DNA of 64,000 bases, taken from CAZADH01 sp964483805. GTDB lineage: Bacteria > Muiribacteriota > Ozemobacteria > Ozemobacterales > Ozemobacteraceae. Each line of letters opens with the position of its first letter. Positions within the stretch are counted from its first letter, which is position 1. Shown here in pieces: positions 8,849 to 16,871 of this stretch. The notes beneath the pieces were generated by a model, which was given only the letters and a program-made list of their open reading frames with translations, did no database searches and was not told the origin of the DNA. The DNA is taken from NCBI GenBank assembly GCA_964483805.1, contig CAZADH010000005.1, positions 4,410-68,409 of the forward strand. Direction: 5' to 3'. The position numbers and the translations under genes are program-made.

Positions 8849-9844
8849 ATGGTCGTCATTCTCCCGGTGGCCGGCAAAGGCACGCGCTTGCGCCCCCACA
8901 CCCACAGCAAACCGAAATCGCTGGTGCGGGTCGCTGGCAAGACAGTGTTGGAATACGTTGTATTGAGCCTGCAGGGCATCAAGATCGACCTCGTCGTGTT
9001 CATTTGCGACGAAAACATGGCCTTGATCGAGGCCTTCGTCAAAGAGCATTATCCCGAGCTGCCGTGCCAGTACATTCATCAGGAAGAACGGCTGGGTCCG
9101 GCCCATGCGGTCTGGTTGGCGCATCCGTTCATCCGTCAGGGCGACGATGTGCTGATCGTCTTCAACGACACGCTGTTCGTCACCGACCTCACGCGGATCC
9201 CGGCCCTGTGCGAAGGCAAAGACGGCCTCATCTACTCGAAAGAGGTCGTCGATTACAAGCGGTTCGGGGTCAACGTGGTGCGCGACGGCATCATCACCGA
9301 CATGGTCGAAAAACCCGATCAGCCGATATCGAAGCTCGCCCAGGTGGGACTGTACTATCTGCGCGACGGCAAAGCCCTCATGGACGCCATTTCTGCGGCG
9401 GTCAAGAAGGGGCTGAAGGTCAAGGGTGAATATTATCTGCCCGAGGTCTTCAAGCTGATGATGGCGAACGGCGCCAGGTTTGGTGCCCCCGAGATCGACG
9501 AATGGCTCGATTGCGGCAAGCCCGAAACATTGCTGGCCACCAATCGCTATCTGCTCGAGAACGGCCATGCCCACGACGCCAACTTCCCCAACTGCGTCAT
9601 CGTGCCGCCGGTGGCGATCGACCCGACGGCCAAGATCAAGAACTCGGTCATTGGTCCGCACGTGTCGGTGGCGCGCGGGTGCACGATCGAAGACTGCATC
9701 ATCCGTGATTCGGTGGTGAATGCCGATTCGAGCCTGACCAACCTGATCCTGAGTGACTCGATCGTTGGCGACTCGGTCGAACTTTCGGGCGGCGCCCAGC
9801 GCATCAGCATTGGCGACAACAGTGTGATTCACTGGGGCGGGTGA
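8849..9844 (+). CDS. Sugar-phosphate nucleotidyltransferase with hexapeptide tail
   Basis: A 331-residue enzyme of the glucose-1-phosphate thymidylyl/uridylyltransferase superfamily, which makes NDP-sugars for cell-surface glycans. The N-terminal signature is LPVAGKGTRLRPHTHSKPKSL with the nucleotide-binding GxGTRLRP loop, followed by HAVWLAHPF, a VFNDTLF metal segment, KGEYYLPEVF and WLDCGKPETLLATN. The last ~90 residues form a short left-handed beta-helix (SVIGPHVSVARGCTIEDCII). Exact sugar and nucleotide are uncertain; thymidylyltransferase is the nearest guess, and rmlD at the window's left edge makes that attractive. Start ATG follows AGGAGG. A perfect AATAC-GTT-GTATT palindrome lies within codons 35-39. 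Confidence 0.8.
   Translation: MVVILPVAGKGTRLRPHTHSKPKSLVRVAGKTVLEYVVLSLQGIKIDLVVFICDENMALIEAFVKEHYPELPCQYIHQEERLGPAHAVWLAHPFIRQGDDVLIVFNDTLFVTDLTRIPALCEGKDGLIYSKEVVDYKRFGVNVVRDGIITDMVEKPDQPISKLAQVGLYYLRDGKALMDAISAAVKKGLKVKGEYYLPEVFKLMMANGARFGAPEIDEWLDCGKPETLLATNRYLLENGHAHDANFPNCVIVPPVAIDPTAKIKNSVIGPHVSVARGCTIEDCIIRDSVVNADSSLTNLILSDSIVGDSVELSGGAQRISIGDNSVIHWGG
8952..8964. repeat. Dispersed palindrome AATAC-GTT-GTATT
   Basis: Perfect copy of the dispersed palindrome. It sits inside the nucleotidyltransferase gene, over codons for EYVVL. Confidence 0.6.
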
Positions 9845-10039
9845 ACGACGGCTGCGCCAACGGTCGCGGCGGGCCGGCCCCGCTGCATTGCGCGAAACTG
9901 GCGTTTCGCGCCCCCTGCTCGGCTCGTTGCGCGCCATCCCTGGCGCCGAGCCGATCCGGCGCTCCTGCGCACGTCCGTGGGGCAACGGCCGCAGGCGGGT
10001 ACCCTGGCTCGTTTTTCACGAATGGGCGTCAGATCCGAT

Positions 10040-10068
10040 TTGACAACGGACCGAGGCCATGCTATCAT
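10040..10068 (+). promoter_or_regulatory. Sigma70-type promoter of the tRNA pair
   Basis: TTGACA and TATCAT are separated by exactly 17 bases and lie 12 bases upstream of mature tRNA-Gln. The ~190 bases before it, back to the nucleotidyltransferase stop, are GC-rich and show no gene. Confidence 0.8.
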
Positions 10069-10080
10069 CAAAACCGTCCC

Positions 10081-10151
10081 TGGGGGATCGTCTAATGGCA
10101 GGACGACAGACTCTGGATCTGTCTATTGGGGTTCGAGTCCCTGTCCCCCAG
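10081..10151 (+). tRNA. tRNA-Gln (anticodon CUG)
   Basis: Cloverleaf folds fully: acceptor TGGGGGA with TCCCCCA, anticodon stem ACAGA/TCTGT around loop CTCTGGA, and a T loop TTCGAGT. The 3' CCA is not encoded (GCCG follows the stem). Followed after 7 bases by tRNA-Glu, probably in one transcript. Confidence 0.95.
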
Positions 10152-10158
10152 CCGATCT

Positions 10159-10223
<65 letters not shown>

Positions 10224-10232
<9 letters not shown>

Positions 10233-10253
10233 CCGAGAGCATGTTTTGAAAGG
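10224..10253 (+). repeat. Left attachment repeat of the integrated element
   Basis: 30-bp segment starting in the tRNA-Glu acceptor stem and running into the flank (CTAGCCCTACCGA... to ...TTGAAAGG). It matches the right-end copy at 27 of 30 positions; the first 13 bases are identical and likely contain the crossover core. Confidence 0.85.
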
Positions 10254-10269
10254 CTCACCGAAGTGCAGG

Positions 10270-10293
10270 AACCCCGCTAATCAGGCGGGGTTT
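10270..10293 (+). terminator. Intrinsic terminator after the tRNA genes
   Basis: Perfect 8-bp stem AACCCCGC/GCGGGGTT with a 7-base loop, then TTT. A similar, longer hairpin follows the right attachment repeat, as expected if both derive from terminators downstream of tRNA-Glu genes. Confidence 0.75.
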
Positions 10294-10351
10294 CGTGCTT
10301 TTAGCGTCCAGCGAAAACCACCAAAAAACATTGCAGACCGCGACACGTTAC

Positions 10352-10397
10352 GGGTAAATTCCCGGGTAACTGCCCAACCGCCGCACAGGAGTTACCC
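10352..10397. promoter_or_regulatory. Candidate integrase arm-type sites, left end
   Basis: GGGTAAA and GGGTAAC in direct repeat 12 bases apart, then an inverted GTTACCC, all between the left attachment repeat and the integrase start. The same heptamer is paired near the right end. This is the layout of arm-binding sites for a tyrosine integrase; inferred, not tested. Confidence 0.45.
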
Positions 10398-10401
10398 AGC
10401 C

Positions 10402-11571
10402 ATGCCATTGACCGCGCTGCAACTGCGGACCCTGAAAGACCCACCGAAACGGATCAGACTCTTTGACTCGAACGGCCTCTACCTCGAAGTCCGCCCCGAG
10501 GGTGGCCGTTGGTGGCGGTTCCGCTTCGTGTTCGGTGGCAAAGAGAAGATGCTCAGTCTCGGGACTTACCCAGAGGTCAGTCTCGCCGATGCCCGGGCCA
10601 AGCGCGACGACATGCGGGCGCAACTGCGCAACGGCGTTTACCCGTCCATCGGTCGGGGCCGCCCGGGTAACACTGTCGCGGCGATCGCTGCCGAGTGGTT
10701 GGCCGAATGGTCGAAAGACAAGGTTGCCGGCCACGTCGTCAGGATCAAACGAAACCTCGATTCTGACATCTTGCCATTCATCGGGCCGAAACCAATCAAG
10801 GCTCTTTCGCCGATTGAAGCCCTGGACGTTGCCCGGCGGGTGCGCGACCGTGGCGCACCTGAGACGGCAACGCGGGTGCTTGGCATTATCAGCTTGATCT
10901 GCCGCTATGCCGTGCTCACCGGCCGCCTGACCTCTGACCCCTGCCGCGACCTTCGAGGCGCGATGAAGACGCCGGCCGCGAAACACTTCCCCGCACCGAC
11001 CGCCCCGGCCAAGGTCGGCGAGATTCTACGAGTGCTTCACGGGTATCACGGTTCGCCGATCGTTCGGGCCGCGTTGCGACTCGGGCCGCTGGTGTTCGTC
11101 CGACCGGGAGAACTGCGGCAAGCAGAATGGTCAGGGATCGACCTCGGGGTAGGGGAGTGGCGATTCAAACTCTCGAAGGGGGGAGCCGACCACATTGTGC
11201 CGTTGTCGCGCCAGGCCATCGAGATCTTGCGAGAAATCCAGGCAATCACCGGCGGCTGCCGCTACGTGTTCCCGTCCGCCATGGCCCCCGACCGGGCGAT
11301 GAGTGACAACACGGTGTTGGGTGCCTTGCGCCGTCTCGGCATCGGAAAGGGTGAAATGGTAGGTAACTCGTGGAGAGTGACCGCTCGCACGATGCTCGAT
11401 GAGGTTCTCGGGTTCCGCGTTGACCTGATCGAGCATCAGCTTGGGCATGTCGTTCGAGACCCGCTTGGCCGGGCTTACAACCGGACGCAGCACCTACCAG
11501 AACGCCGCCGCATGATGCAGGCATGGGCCGATTACCTGGACACAGTGAAGGCGGGTGGGGTGGCGCGTTGA
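10402..11571 (+). CDS. int: P4-type tyrosine integrase
   Basis: Site-specific recombinase that integrates and excises the element at tRNA-Glu. The 389 residues give an N-terminal arm-binding DUF4102-like domain (GLYLEVRPEGGRWWRFRF, LSLGTYPEVSLADAR), a SAM-like core-binding domain (~90-190) and a catalytic domain. Catalytic residues appear as Arg234 (RPGELRQAEW), His264 (HIVPLS), Arg325, His349 (LGH) and Tyr359. The usual HxxR of box II reads NSWR here, so its first histidine is Asn322, an uncommon substitution. ATG at 10402 follows AGGAG; longer frames would start inside the attachment site. Confidence 0.93.
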   Translation: MPLTALQLRTLKDPPKRIRLFDSNGLYLEVRPEGGRWWRFRFVFGGKEKMLSLGTYPEVSLADARAKRDDMRAQLRNGVYPSIGRGRPGNTVAAIAAEWLAEWSKDKVAGHVVRIKRNLDSDILPFIGPKPIKALSPIEALDVARRVRDRGAPETATRVLGIISLICRYAVLTGRLTSDPCRDLRGAMKTPAAKHFPAPTAPAKVGEILRVLHGYHGSPIVRAALRLGPLVFVRPGELRQAEWSGIDLGVGEWRFKLSKGGADHIVPLSRQAIEILREIQAITGGCRYVFPSAMAPDRAMSDNTVLGALRRLGIGKGEMVGNSWRVTARTMLDEVLGFRVDLIEHQLGHVVRDPLGRAYNRTQHLPERRRMMQAWADYLDTVKAGGVAR

Positions 11572-11596
11572 CACGACATACCACCGGCGATACTAT
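11568..11596 (+). promoter_or_regulatory. Promoter of hicAB, leaderless geometry
   Basis: TTGACA, 17-base spacer, TACTAT. The hicA ATG begins only 7 bases after the -10 hexamer, so transcription should start at or next to the start codon. The -35 box overlaps the integrase stop. Confidence 0.7.
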
Positions 11597-11602
11597 TGGC
11601 CC

Positions 11603-11833
11603 ATGACTGCCCGTGACAAGATACTCGCCAGGATGCGCAACAACCCGCGCGGCTGGCACGTCGACGACCTGAAGGCGTTGGCAAAACACTTCGGTATCGC
11701 GTTCCGGCAGAAAGGAACGAGTCACGTTACCTTTGTGATACCCGGCAAGCGTTCGCTGCCGGTCCCTGCCAACAACCCGGTTGAGCCTGAATACGTGCGG
11801 GCGTTCCTGAAGCTCATTGACGAGGTGATCTGA
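11603..11833 (+). CDS. hicA: HicA-type mRNA interferase toxin
   Basis: A 76-residue double-stranded-RNA-binding-fold toxin that cleaves mRNA when free of its antitoxin. The core GTSHVTFVIPGKRSLPVP contains the conserved GS/TxH catalytic histidine, and a C-terminal VRAFLKLIDEV helix fits the YcfA/HicA family. The ATG at 11603 is chosen because HicA proteins begin close to this helix and the promoter lies just upstream. It precedes hicB by two bases. Likely function here is stabilising the integrated element. A longer upstream frame would be blocked by the promoter. Confidence 0.85.
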   Translation: MTARDKILARMRNNPRGWHVDDLKALAKHFGIAFRQKGTSHVTFVIPGKRSLPVPANNPVEPEYVRAFLKLIDEVI

Positions 11834-11835
11834 CA

Positions 11836-12213
11836 ATGAAGGAACTTCAATACCCGTTCGTGGTGCGACCTCGTGACAAGGCCGACGGCCCCGGCTGGGT
11901 CGTCGAGTTCCCCGACCTTCCCGACTGCATCGGCATCGGCAAGACGGTTGACGCTGCCATTGCCAGCGCCCGCGATGTTGTAGCCGAGTGGCTGGACACG
12001 GCGCGCGAGTTTTCTATCCCGATCCCGAAACCGTCGGCCAGCGGCAAGTGGGTGCAACGGGTCGGCAAGACGACCCACCTACGACTGATCGAGACGGCGA
12101 AACGTGAGGGCGTCAGCCTCAACGCACTGGTTCTGTCATTCATCGCGGAAGGGTTGGGCCGACATTCGGCAACTCAAGGCCGCCGGACGACTGGCCGGAA
12201 GCGGGCCGCGTGA
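11836..12213 (+). CDS. hicB: HicB-type antitoxin
   Basis: A 125-residue antitoxin with a degenerate RNase-H-like N-domain (YPFVVRPRDKADGPGWVVEFPDLPDCIGIGKT..., with VDAAIASARDVVAEWL) that binds HicA. Its C-terminal helical DNA-binding segment (LRLIETAKREGVSLNALVLSFIAEGL) resembles an Arc/ribbon-helix-helix fold. It would repress the promoter upstream of hicA. The stop overlaps the GTG start of the next gene, so a third protein is co-translated with the pair. The basic tail RRTTGRKRAA is unusual. Confidence 0.85.
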   Translation: MKELQYPFVVRPRDKADGPGWVVEFPDLPDCIGIGKTVDAAIASARDVVAEWLDTAREFSIPIPKPSASGKWVQRVGKTTHLRLIETAKREGVSLNALVLSFIAEGLGRHSATQGRRTTGRKRAA

Positions 12214-12863
12214 GCGCGCCGACCAGGCGGGGCGCGGTGGCCAGCAAGAAGCGGGTGCCCAAGCCGACGGCGACGCCGGCAACGCGCGAATTGCTGGCCA
12301 TGCTGCCGTGGTTGGCGGTGGACCCGGACAGGACAACGCCGAGCGACTACGTTTCAGTGGCAGCTTGCGAGTGGGAACGATGGAAAACAATGTGTGACTC
12401 GGCAATGGAGGATTTCGATCAAGCCAGCGACACGAGAATTGCTGAACACCTAGCAGAAACGGCCTGCCACATTCGCAAACTGATTTCATACTGGTCTGCC
12501 GGTCGCCCTGTGTCTGGACCCGTTCGTGAAGCCGCGAACCTTGCTATGTCGTGGGCTAATATCGTGTTCGCCAAGGTCCGAATAAAGGGGCGCATCAACG
12601 GCGGAACTGTCGTTGCGTACGGATTCGACCTGTCCGACCCGTTTGTGGTTCATCGCCAGCATGTATGCATCAACGCTTTCAATGCATTCGGCGGCAACGA
12701 TGCCGGCGCGTTCATCGGCGCCTGCCCGCGCTGCGGGAAGGTGTTCGAGAAGGCGCGAGGGGATCAGGAGTATTGCGGGAAGGCGTGCCAGACAGCCGCT
12801 AAACAAAAGAGATACGACAAAAAGATAAAAACGATGTCTTACNNNNNNNNNNAAAAACAGTAA
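12210..12863 (+). CDS. Zinc-finger protein coupled to hicAB, ends at assembly gap
   Basis: Begins with GTG overlapping the hicB stop (GTGA). About 210 residues before the gap. The middle is helical and without recognisable family. The C-terminus holds a treble-clef-like zinc motif: CPRC, 15 residues later YCGKAC, then a basic helix rich in K and R. This matches the CGNR-type zinc finger seen in DNA/RNA-binding regulators. The ten Ns interrupt the last codons, so the true stop and frame after residue ~211 are unknown. It may be a host-regulator-like accessory to the toxin operon; function not recognised. Confidence 0.6.
   Translation: MSAPTRRGAVASKKRVPKPTATPATRELLAMLPWLAVDPDRTTPSDYVSVAACEWERWKTMCDSAMEDFDQASDTRIAEHLAETACHIRKLISYWSAGRPVSGPVREAANLAMSWANIVFAKVRIKGRINGGTVVAYGFDLSDPFVVHRQHVCINAFNAFGGNDAGAFIGACPRCGKVFEKARGDQEYCGKACQTAAKQKRYDKKIKTMSYXXXXKQ
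12843..12852. other. Assembly gap (10 N)
   Basis: Ten undetermined bases. Both flanks are A-rich and carry an inverted 7-mer (GTCTTAC left, GTAAGAC right), so a hairpin or collapsed repeat may have broken the assembly here. Confidence 0.99.
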
Positions 12864-12874
12864 GACGTTAGAAT

Positions 12875-12920
12875 GAGGCTACCGGCAAGCGCGGGTGCAA
12901 CCGTGCAAACCGGTAGCCTC
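12875..12920. repeat. Perfect 11-bp inverted repeat
   Basis: GAGGCTACCGG and CCGGTAGCCTC face each other around a 24-base loop, between the zinc-finger gene and the excisionase-like gene. No T-run follows, so it is a weak terminator candidate or a binding/recombination site. Confidence 0.5.
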
Positions 12921-13041
12921 GTGGCTTGTAGGCGCGAACCCGCAAACCACACGCAACGGCAAGGGTAACACCGAGCAGACCACGAGGCAACGAGCACCGG
13001 CTTTCCGTTCGGGCTCGATGATGACCTCGGAGGTTTACCCC

Positions 13042-13242
13042 ATGACCGCGTTGAATTTGCAGGAAGTCGCACGGCGTCTCGGTGTCTCGGACCAGGTTGT
13101 CCGTAAACTGATCCACGATGGCAAGCTGGCCGCGTTCAAGCCGGCCGCCCGTCGGTATCGCGTGCTCGAAACCGAGCTTGACCGATACGTCGAGTCGACC
13201 CGCGTGAAGCCGACCACGGCGCCAGGCGAGGTGGCCAAATGA
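13042..13242 (+). CDS. Excisionase-family helix-turn-helix protein
   Basis: A 66-residue MerR-like HTH_17 protein (LNLQEVARRLGVSDQVVRKLIHDGKLAAFK, then an RRYRVLETELDRYVE wing). Such proteins act as recombination directionality factors or as regulators of mobile elements. ATG at 13042 follows GGAGG at 8 bases. The stop overlaps the next start (ATGA). In this element it is the best candidate for the factor that biases the integrase toward excision, though it could instead control the replication genes. Confidence 0.75.
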   Translation: MTALNLQEVARRLGVSDQVVRKLIHDGKLAAFKPAARRYRVLETELDRYVESTRVKPTTAPGEVAK

Positions 13243-13430
13243 CAGACCGCCTACTGAAGCTGCCCGAGGTGCTTACCCGCGTTCCGGTGTCGCGGTCTCG
13301 GTGGTTCGAGGGCGTCCGGTCTGGCGAGTTCCCCGCCCCCGTGCGCCTCGGTCTGCGCGCCGTGGCATGGAGGGAGTCAGATATCGCCCTTGTAGTTGAG
13401 CGCGGCGCGGCGGAGGTGTCCGACCAGTGA
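13239..13430 (+). CDS. AlpA-like regulator
   Basis: A 63-residue protein of the AlpA/phage-regulatory type: LLKLPEVLTRVPVSRSRWFEGVRSGEFPAPVRLGLRAVAWRESDI. The pattern of a winged HTH followed by an RAVAW motif is characteristic. AlpA relatives activate excision genes or act as directionality factors for P4-like elements. It is coupled by four-base overlaps to both neighbours. Having two small HTH proteins side by side suggests that one controls excision and the other controls the replication operon. Confidence 0.78.
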   Translation: MTDRLLKLPEVLTRVPVSRSRWFEGVRSGEFPAPVRLGLRAVAWRESDIALVVERGAAEVSDQ

Positions 13431-13822
13431 CCACCCCCAGCCGCACGACCCGACGCAGTATCAAGACAAAGCATTTCCGCAACACCGGGGTTGATAATCT
13501 GGACCTGACCGCAGACGAAAGCGACATTGCCGAACGACTGCGCACCATGGGCTACCAGTCGATCAGGGTGACTTACGTGTTCAAGACCGGTGCCCGTTCA
13601 CTGTTCGCCTGTGACCACCGGTCAGGCCGGGCCGCCGTCGAGATCTTCCTGACCGACCCAGCAACACGCACCCGGCGTCACGTTCTGCGACTGCGGGCGC
13701 GGCGTCCGAGGCGCCTGCGGCGCGTGGCCCTTGAGGTTGCGGTATCGATGCTCAACCGCATGACTCCGGGTCAGCGTGCCGAGTTCGCCAGTCGCGCAGG
13801 TATCGGCCTGACTGCGGCGTAG
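13427..13822 (+). CDS. Unknown 131-residue basic protein
   Basis: Starts with GTG overlapping the AlpA-like stop. The protein is strongly basic, with an RARRPRRLRR run near residue 92, a possible alpha/beta domain before it, and a C-terminal helix (VAVSMLNRMTPGQRAEFASRAGI). No family recognised. Co-translation with the two small DNA-binding proteins suggests a nucleic-acid-associated role. About 170 bases without a gene follow before the primase start. Confidence 0.5.
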   Translation: MTTPSRTTRRSIKTKHFRNTGVDNLDLTADESDIAERLRTMGYQSIRVTYVFKTGARSLFACDHRSGRAAVEIFLTDPATRTRRHVLRLRARRPRRLRRVALEVAVSMLNRMTPGQRAEFASRAGIGLTAA

Positions 13823-13991
13823 CGCGTCGCATGTTTCCTCTTTCGTTCCCCACTTTCGAGTGGCGGCGGATACCGTCTTGCGGGACGCCCGTCGTGATAG
13901 TGAATGGCACTTGCCGACGACGACACTCGTCATGGCGTAAACCATGGCGACCGGCCCGGTTCATTGGACGACAAGAGCAAGGACACGAAGC

Positions 13992-16871
13992 ATGACAATG
14001 GACCCACAAAACGAAGCCGCCCAGGCGAGCACCCAGGCGGCACAAGAGCAATCGAACAAACACCGTAATAGTACGGTGTTGCGCCCTGCGAGTCAAGCGG
14101 TAGACCACGTCGGCGCATTCCGCGCGGCGATGTTGGCGGCCGGGATCACGCCACCGGTAGAGATCATCGACGACGGGAAACTGCATCGGTTTGCCAGCAA
14201 GGATGCCGGAAACGATGACGCAGGTTGGTATGTCCTGCACGGCGATGGCATCCCGGCCGGCGAGTTCGGAGACTGGCGCATCGGAGTGCAACACCGTTGG
14301 CGCGCCGACATCGGGCGACCGCTGACCACCGTTGAGGAATCCGAGCATCGGCAACGCATGGCCGCGATCAAGGCGCAACGCGAGGCCGAAGCGCAACGGG
14401 GGGCCGACAACGCAGCGCGCAAGGCGGTGTCGATCTGGACGAAGGCGAAGCCGGCACCGGCTGACCACCCATATCTCGCCAAGAAAGGCGTCAGGACGCA
14501 CGGGGTCAGGGTCCACAACGGCGCGCTTGTGCTCCCGATCATGGACGGCGAGAGAATGACCTCATTGCAGTTCATCGACCCGACCGGCGGCAAGAAATAC
14601 CTGACAGGCGGACGCAAGCATGGGTGCTATTGGATAATCGGCACACCATCCGACGGTGGCGTGGTCTGCATTTGCGAGGGCTACGCAACGGCGGCGAGCG
14701 TCCACGAGGCGACCGGGCACCCGGCCGTGGTCGCGTTCGATGCCGGCGGACTCGGGCCGGTGGCGCGCAAGATTCGCTCGCTGTTCAAGTCGACAACTAT
14801 CATCGTGTGCGCCGATGACGACTATCGAACCGATGGCAACCCCGGACTGACGAAAGCACGGGCGGCCGCCGCTGCTGTCGGTGGGGTTGTCGCCGTACCG
14901 AGTTTTGGGGCAGACCGCCCCGACGGCGCAACCGACTTCAACGACATGGCGCAGTTGAAAGGTTTCGGTGCGGTGTTGAGCTGCATCGAATCAGCGGCGG
15001 CAAAAGTGGGGGTTATCTACGAAAACGGTGTAACAGGTGTAACAGGTGTAACAGCGCCTGATGACGCCGGTTTGCGAGATGGTGAAGGTGTAACACAAGG
15101 TGTAACAGGTGTAACATCAGCCATTGATGCGGGTTCCGACGACACCGTCACCATCGAAGATGCAGACCGGCCATGCTACCGCGTGTTTGACCACCAAACC
15201 GAGGTGGCCAACACCGGCGTGCTTGGGGCTGGCGTGTGGTACTTCGACTTCAGAGTAGAGAAGAGCGGCGAGAAGACCCCGATACATCGCTGGGTTTGCT
15301 CACCGATCCACCTGGACGCAGTTACCAGCGACATCCACGGCGGCAACTTCGGCCGTTTGATCCGGTTCCGAAACACTCTCGGCAGGTGGCGGGAATGGGC
15401 GATGCCCATGGAGTTGATGGCCGGGACAGGCGAAGAGGTACGGCGCGAGTTGCTTTCTATGGGTGTGAAGATCGACCCGAACCAGCACCGCCGACTCGGT
15501 CACTATCTTCAGTTCGAGACACCCAAACGTCGAATACTGTGCGCGACCCAGACAGGATGGTTTGATGGTTCGTTCGTGCTTCCCGATTCTGTGATCGGGC
15601 CGAGAGCAACCGAGGTTGCCTATCAGACCGGCGAGCGCGGGCACGACGAGTATACGGTTGGTGGCGATCTGAACGCATGGATAACCAATGTAGCGGCACC
15701 GGCGGTAGGCAACCCTATATTGATGTTGGCGTTGTCGGCCGCGTTCGCCGGGCCATTGATGGCAAAGTGCAACATGGAAAGCGGCGGCATCCATTTTTAC
15801 GGCGACAGTTCGACCGGAAAGACAACGGCTATCGAGGCGGCGTGCTCAGTGTGGGGCGGACGCAATTACATGAGGTCATGGAGGGCCACAGCCAACGGCC
15901 TTGAAGGCGTGGCCGCCATGGTCAACGATTGCTTGCTTGCTCTCGATGAAATCGGGCAGGCCGACGCGCGTGAGGTCGGTGACATCGTCTACGCACTGGC
16001 CAACGGTCGCGGCAAGCAGAGGGCCGGCCGATCCGGTTCCGCTCGATCGGTGGCAAAGTGGCGCGTCACTGTACTTTCAAGCGGCGAGCGGATGATTGAA
16101 ACTGCCATGTCTGACGGCGGAAAAAGGGTGAAGGCCGGCCAAGGCATTCGGCTGATTGACGTTCCTGTGGCCAGAACGCACGGCGCTTGGGATGACTTAC
16201 ATGGAGCGAAGACCGGGAACGCATTCTCTGACGCGGTCAAGACGGCGGCGGCGAAGAATCACGGGCACGCCGGCAGGGTGTTTCTCGACAGGCTGACGAC
16301 AGACCCACGCGACTTTGCACAGTATCTCGACAAGTTCAAGGCGACGCCCCAATTCAATGTAGACGGCGAGGGCCAGGACCGGAGAGCGGCGGCGCGGTTC
16401 GCGTTGCTCGCCATGGCCGGCGAACTGGCGACCGAGTATGGTCTGACGTGTTGGCCTGCCGGGTCTGCTGTTGACGCGGCCGTCGATTGCATGACCTCGT
16501 GGCGGTCGATCCGCGGCAAGGGCAACGACGAACGGCGTCAGGTTGTTGAACAGGTTCGCCAGTTCATCGAACGACACGGAGATTCGAGATTCGCAAAGGC
16601 ATCGGCGCCGGCTGACTCGACGATCCGCGACCGGGCCGGTTGGTGGGCGGACGACGAAGAAACGGGCGCTCGTGTCTACTTGTTTAATTCGTCGGGATTC
16701 AAAGAGGCAACCAAGGGCTTCGACCATCACCGAGCGTGTCAGATACTCCATGAGCACGGCGCGCTTCCGCCAAAAGACGCCGAAGGGAAATGGTCTCGCA
16801 ATCGGCGTTTCGGGTCGTTGCTGGCGAGGGTGTACGAGGTCCGGCTAGATAGAGCTGGAGTCTTGATATGA
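13992..16871 (+). CDS. Primase-helicase with Toprim and DUF927 ATPase domains
   Basis: Replication protein of 959 residues, the functional counterpart of P4 alpha. The N-terminal part resembles phage-primase accessory regions. A Toprim core covers ~225-330, with CEGYATAAS glutamate, a VCADDD acidic motif and a DF/ND segment. A linker of repeated Gly-Val-Thr near residues 346-375 is encoded by tandem 9-mers. The DUF927 helicase/ATPase domain follows, with Walker A GDSSTGKTT at ~604 and Walker B CLLALDEIGQ. ATG at 13992 has AAGGA 8 bases upstream; an earlier ATG at 13944 lacks a site. It overlaps the next gene by four bases. Confidence 0.88.
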   Translation: MTMDPQNEAAQASTQAAQEQSNKHRNSTVLRPASQAVDHVGAFRAAMLAAGITPPVEIIDDGKLHRFASKDAGNDDAGWYVLHGDGIPAGEFGDWRIGVQHRWRADIGRPLTTVEESEHRQRMAAIKAQREAEAQRGADNAARKAVSIWTKAKPAPADHPYLAKKGVRTHGVRVHNGALVLPIMDGERMTSLQFIDPTGGKKYLTGGRKHGCYWIIGTPSDGGVVCICEGYATAASVHEATGHPAVVAFDAGGLGPVARKIRSLFKSTTIIVCADDDYRTDGNPGLTKARAAAAAVGGVVAVPSFGADRPDGATDFNDMAQLKGFGAVLSCIESAAAKVGVIYENGVTGVTGVTAPDDAGLRDGEGVTQGVTGVTSAIDAGSDDTVTIEDADRPCYRVFDHQTEVANTGVLGAGVWYFDFRVEKSGEKTPIHRWVCSPIHLDAVTSDIHGGNFGRLIRFRNTLGRWREWAMPMELMAGTGEEVRRELLSMGVKIDPNQHRRLGHYLQFETPKRRILCATQTGWFDGSFVLPDSVIGPRATEVAYQTGERGHDEYTVGGDLNAWITNVAAPAVGNPILMLALSAAFAGPLMAKCNMESGGIHFYGDSSTGKTTAIEAACSVWGGRNYMRSWRATANGLEGVAAMVNDCLLALDEIGQADAREVGDIVYALANGRGKQRAGRSGSARSVAKWRVTVLSSGERMIETAMSDGGKRVKAGQGIRLIDVPVARTHGAWDDLHGAKTGNAFSDAVKTAAAKNHGHAGRVFLDRLTTDPRDFAQYLDKFKATPQFNVDGEGQDRRAAARFALLAMAGELATEYGLTCWPAGSAVDAAVDCMTSWRSIRGKGNDERRQVVEQVRQFIERHGDSRFAKASAPADSTIRDRAGWWADDEETGARVYLFNSSGFKEATKGFDHHRACQILHEHGALPPKDAEGKWSRNRRFGSLLARVYEVRLDRAGVLI
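15027..15116 (+). repeat. Iteron-like GGTGTAACA repeats inside the primase gene
   Basis: Six exact copies of GGTGTAACA: three head-to-tail (15027, 15036, 15045) and three more (15087, 15099, 15108). They encode Gly-Val-Thr. P4 alpha binds similar short direct repeats, so these could be origin iterons. Confidence 0.65.
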
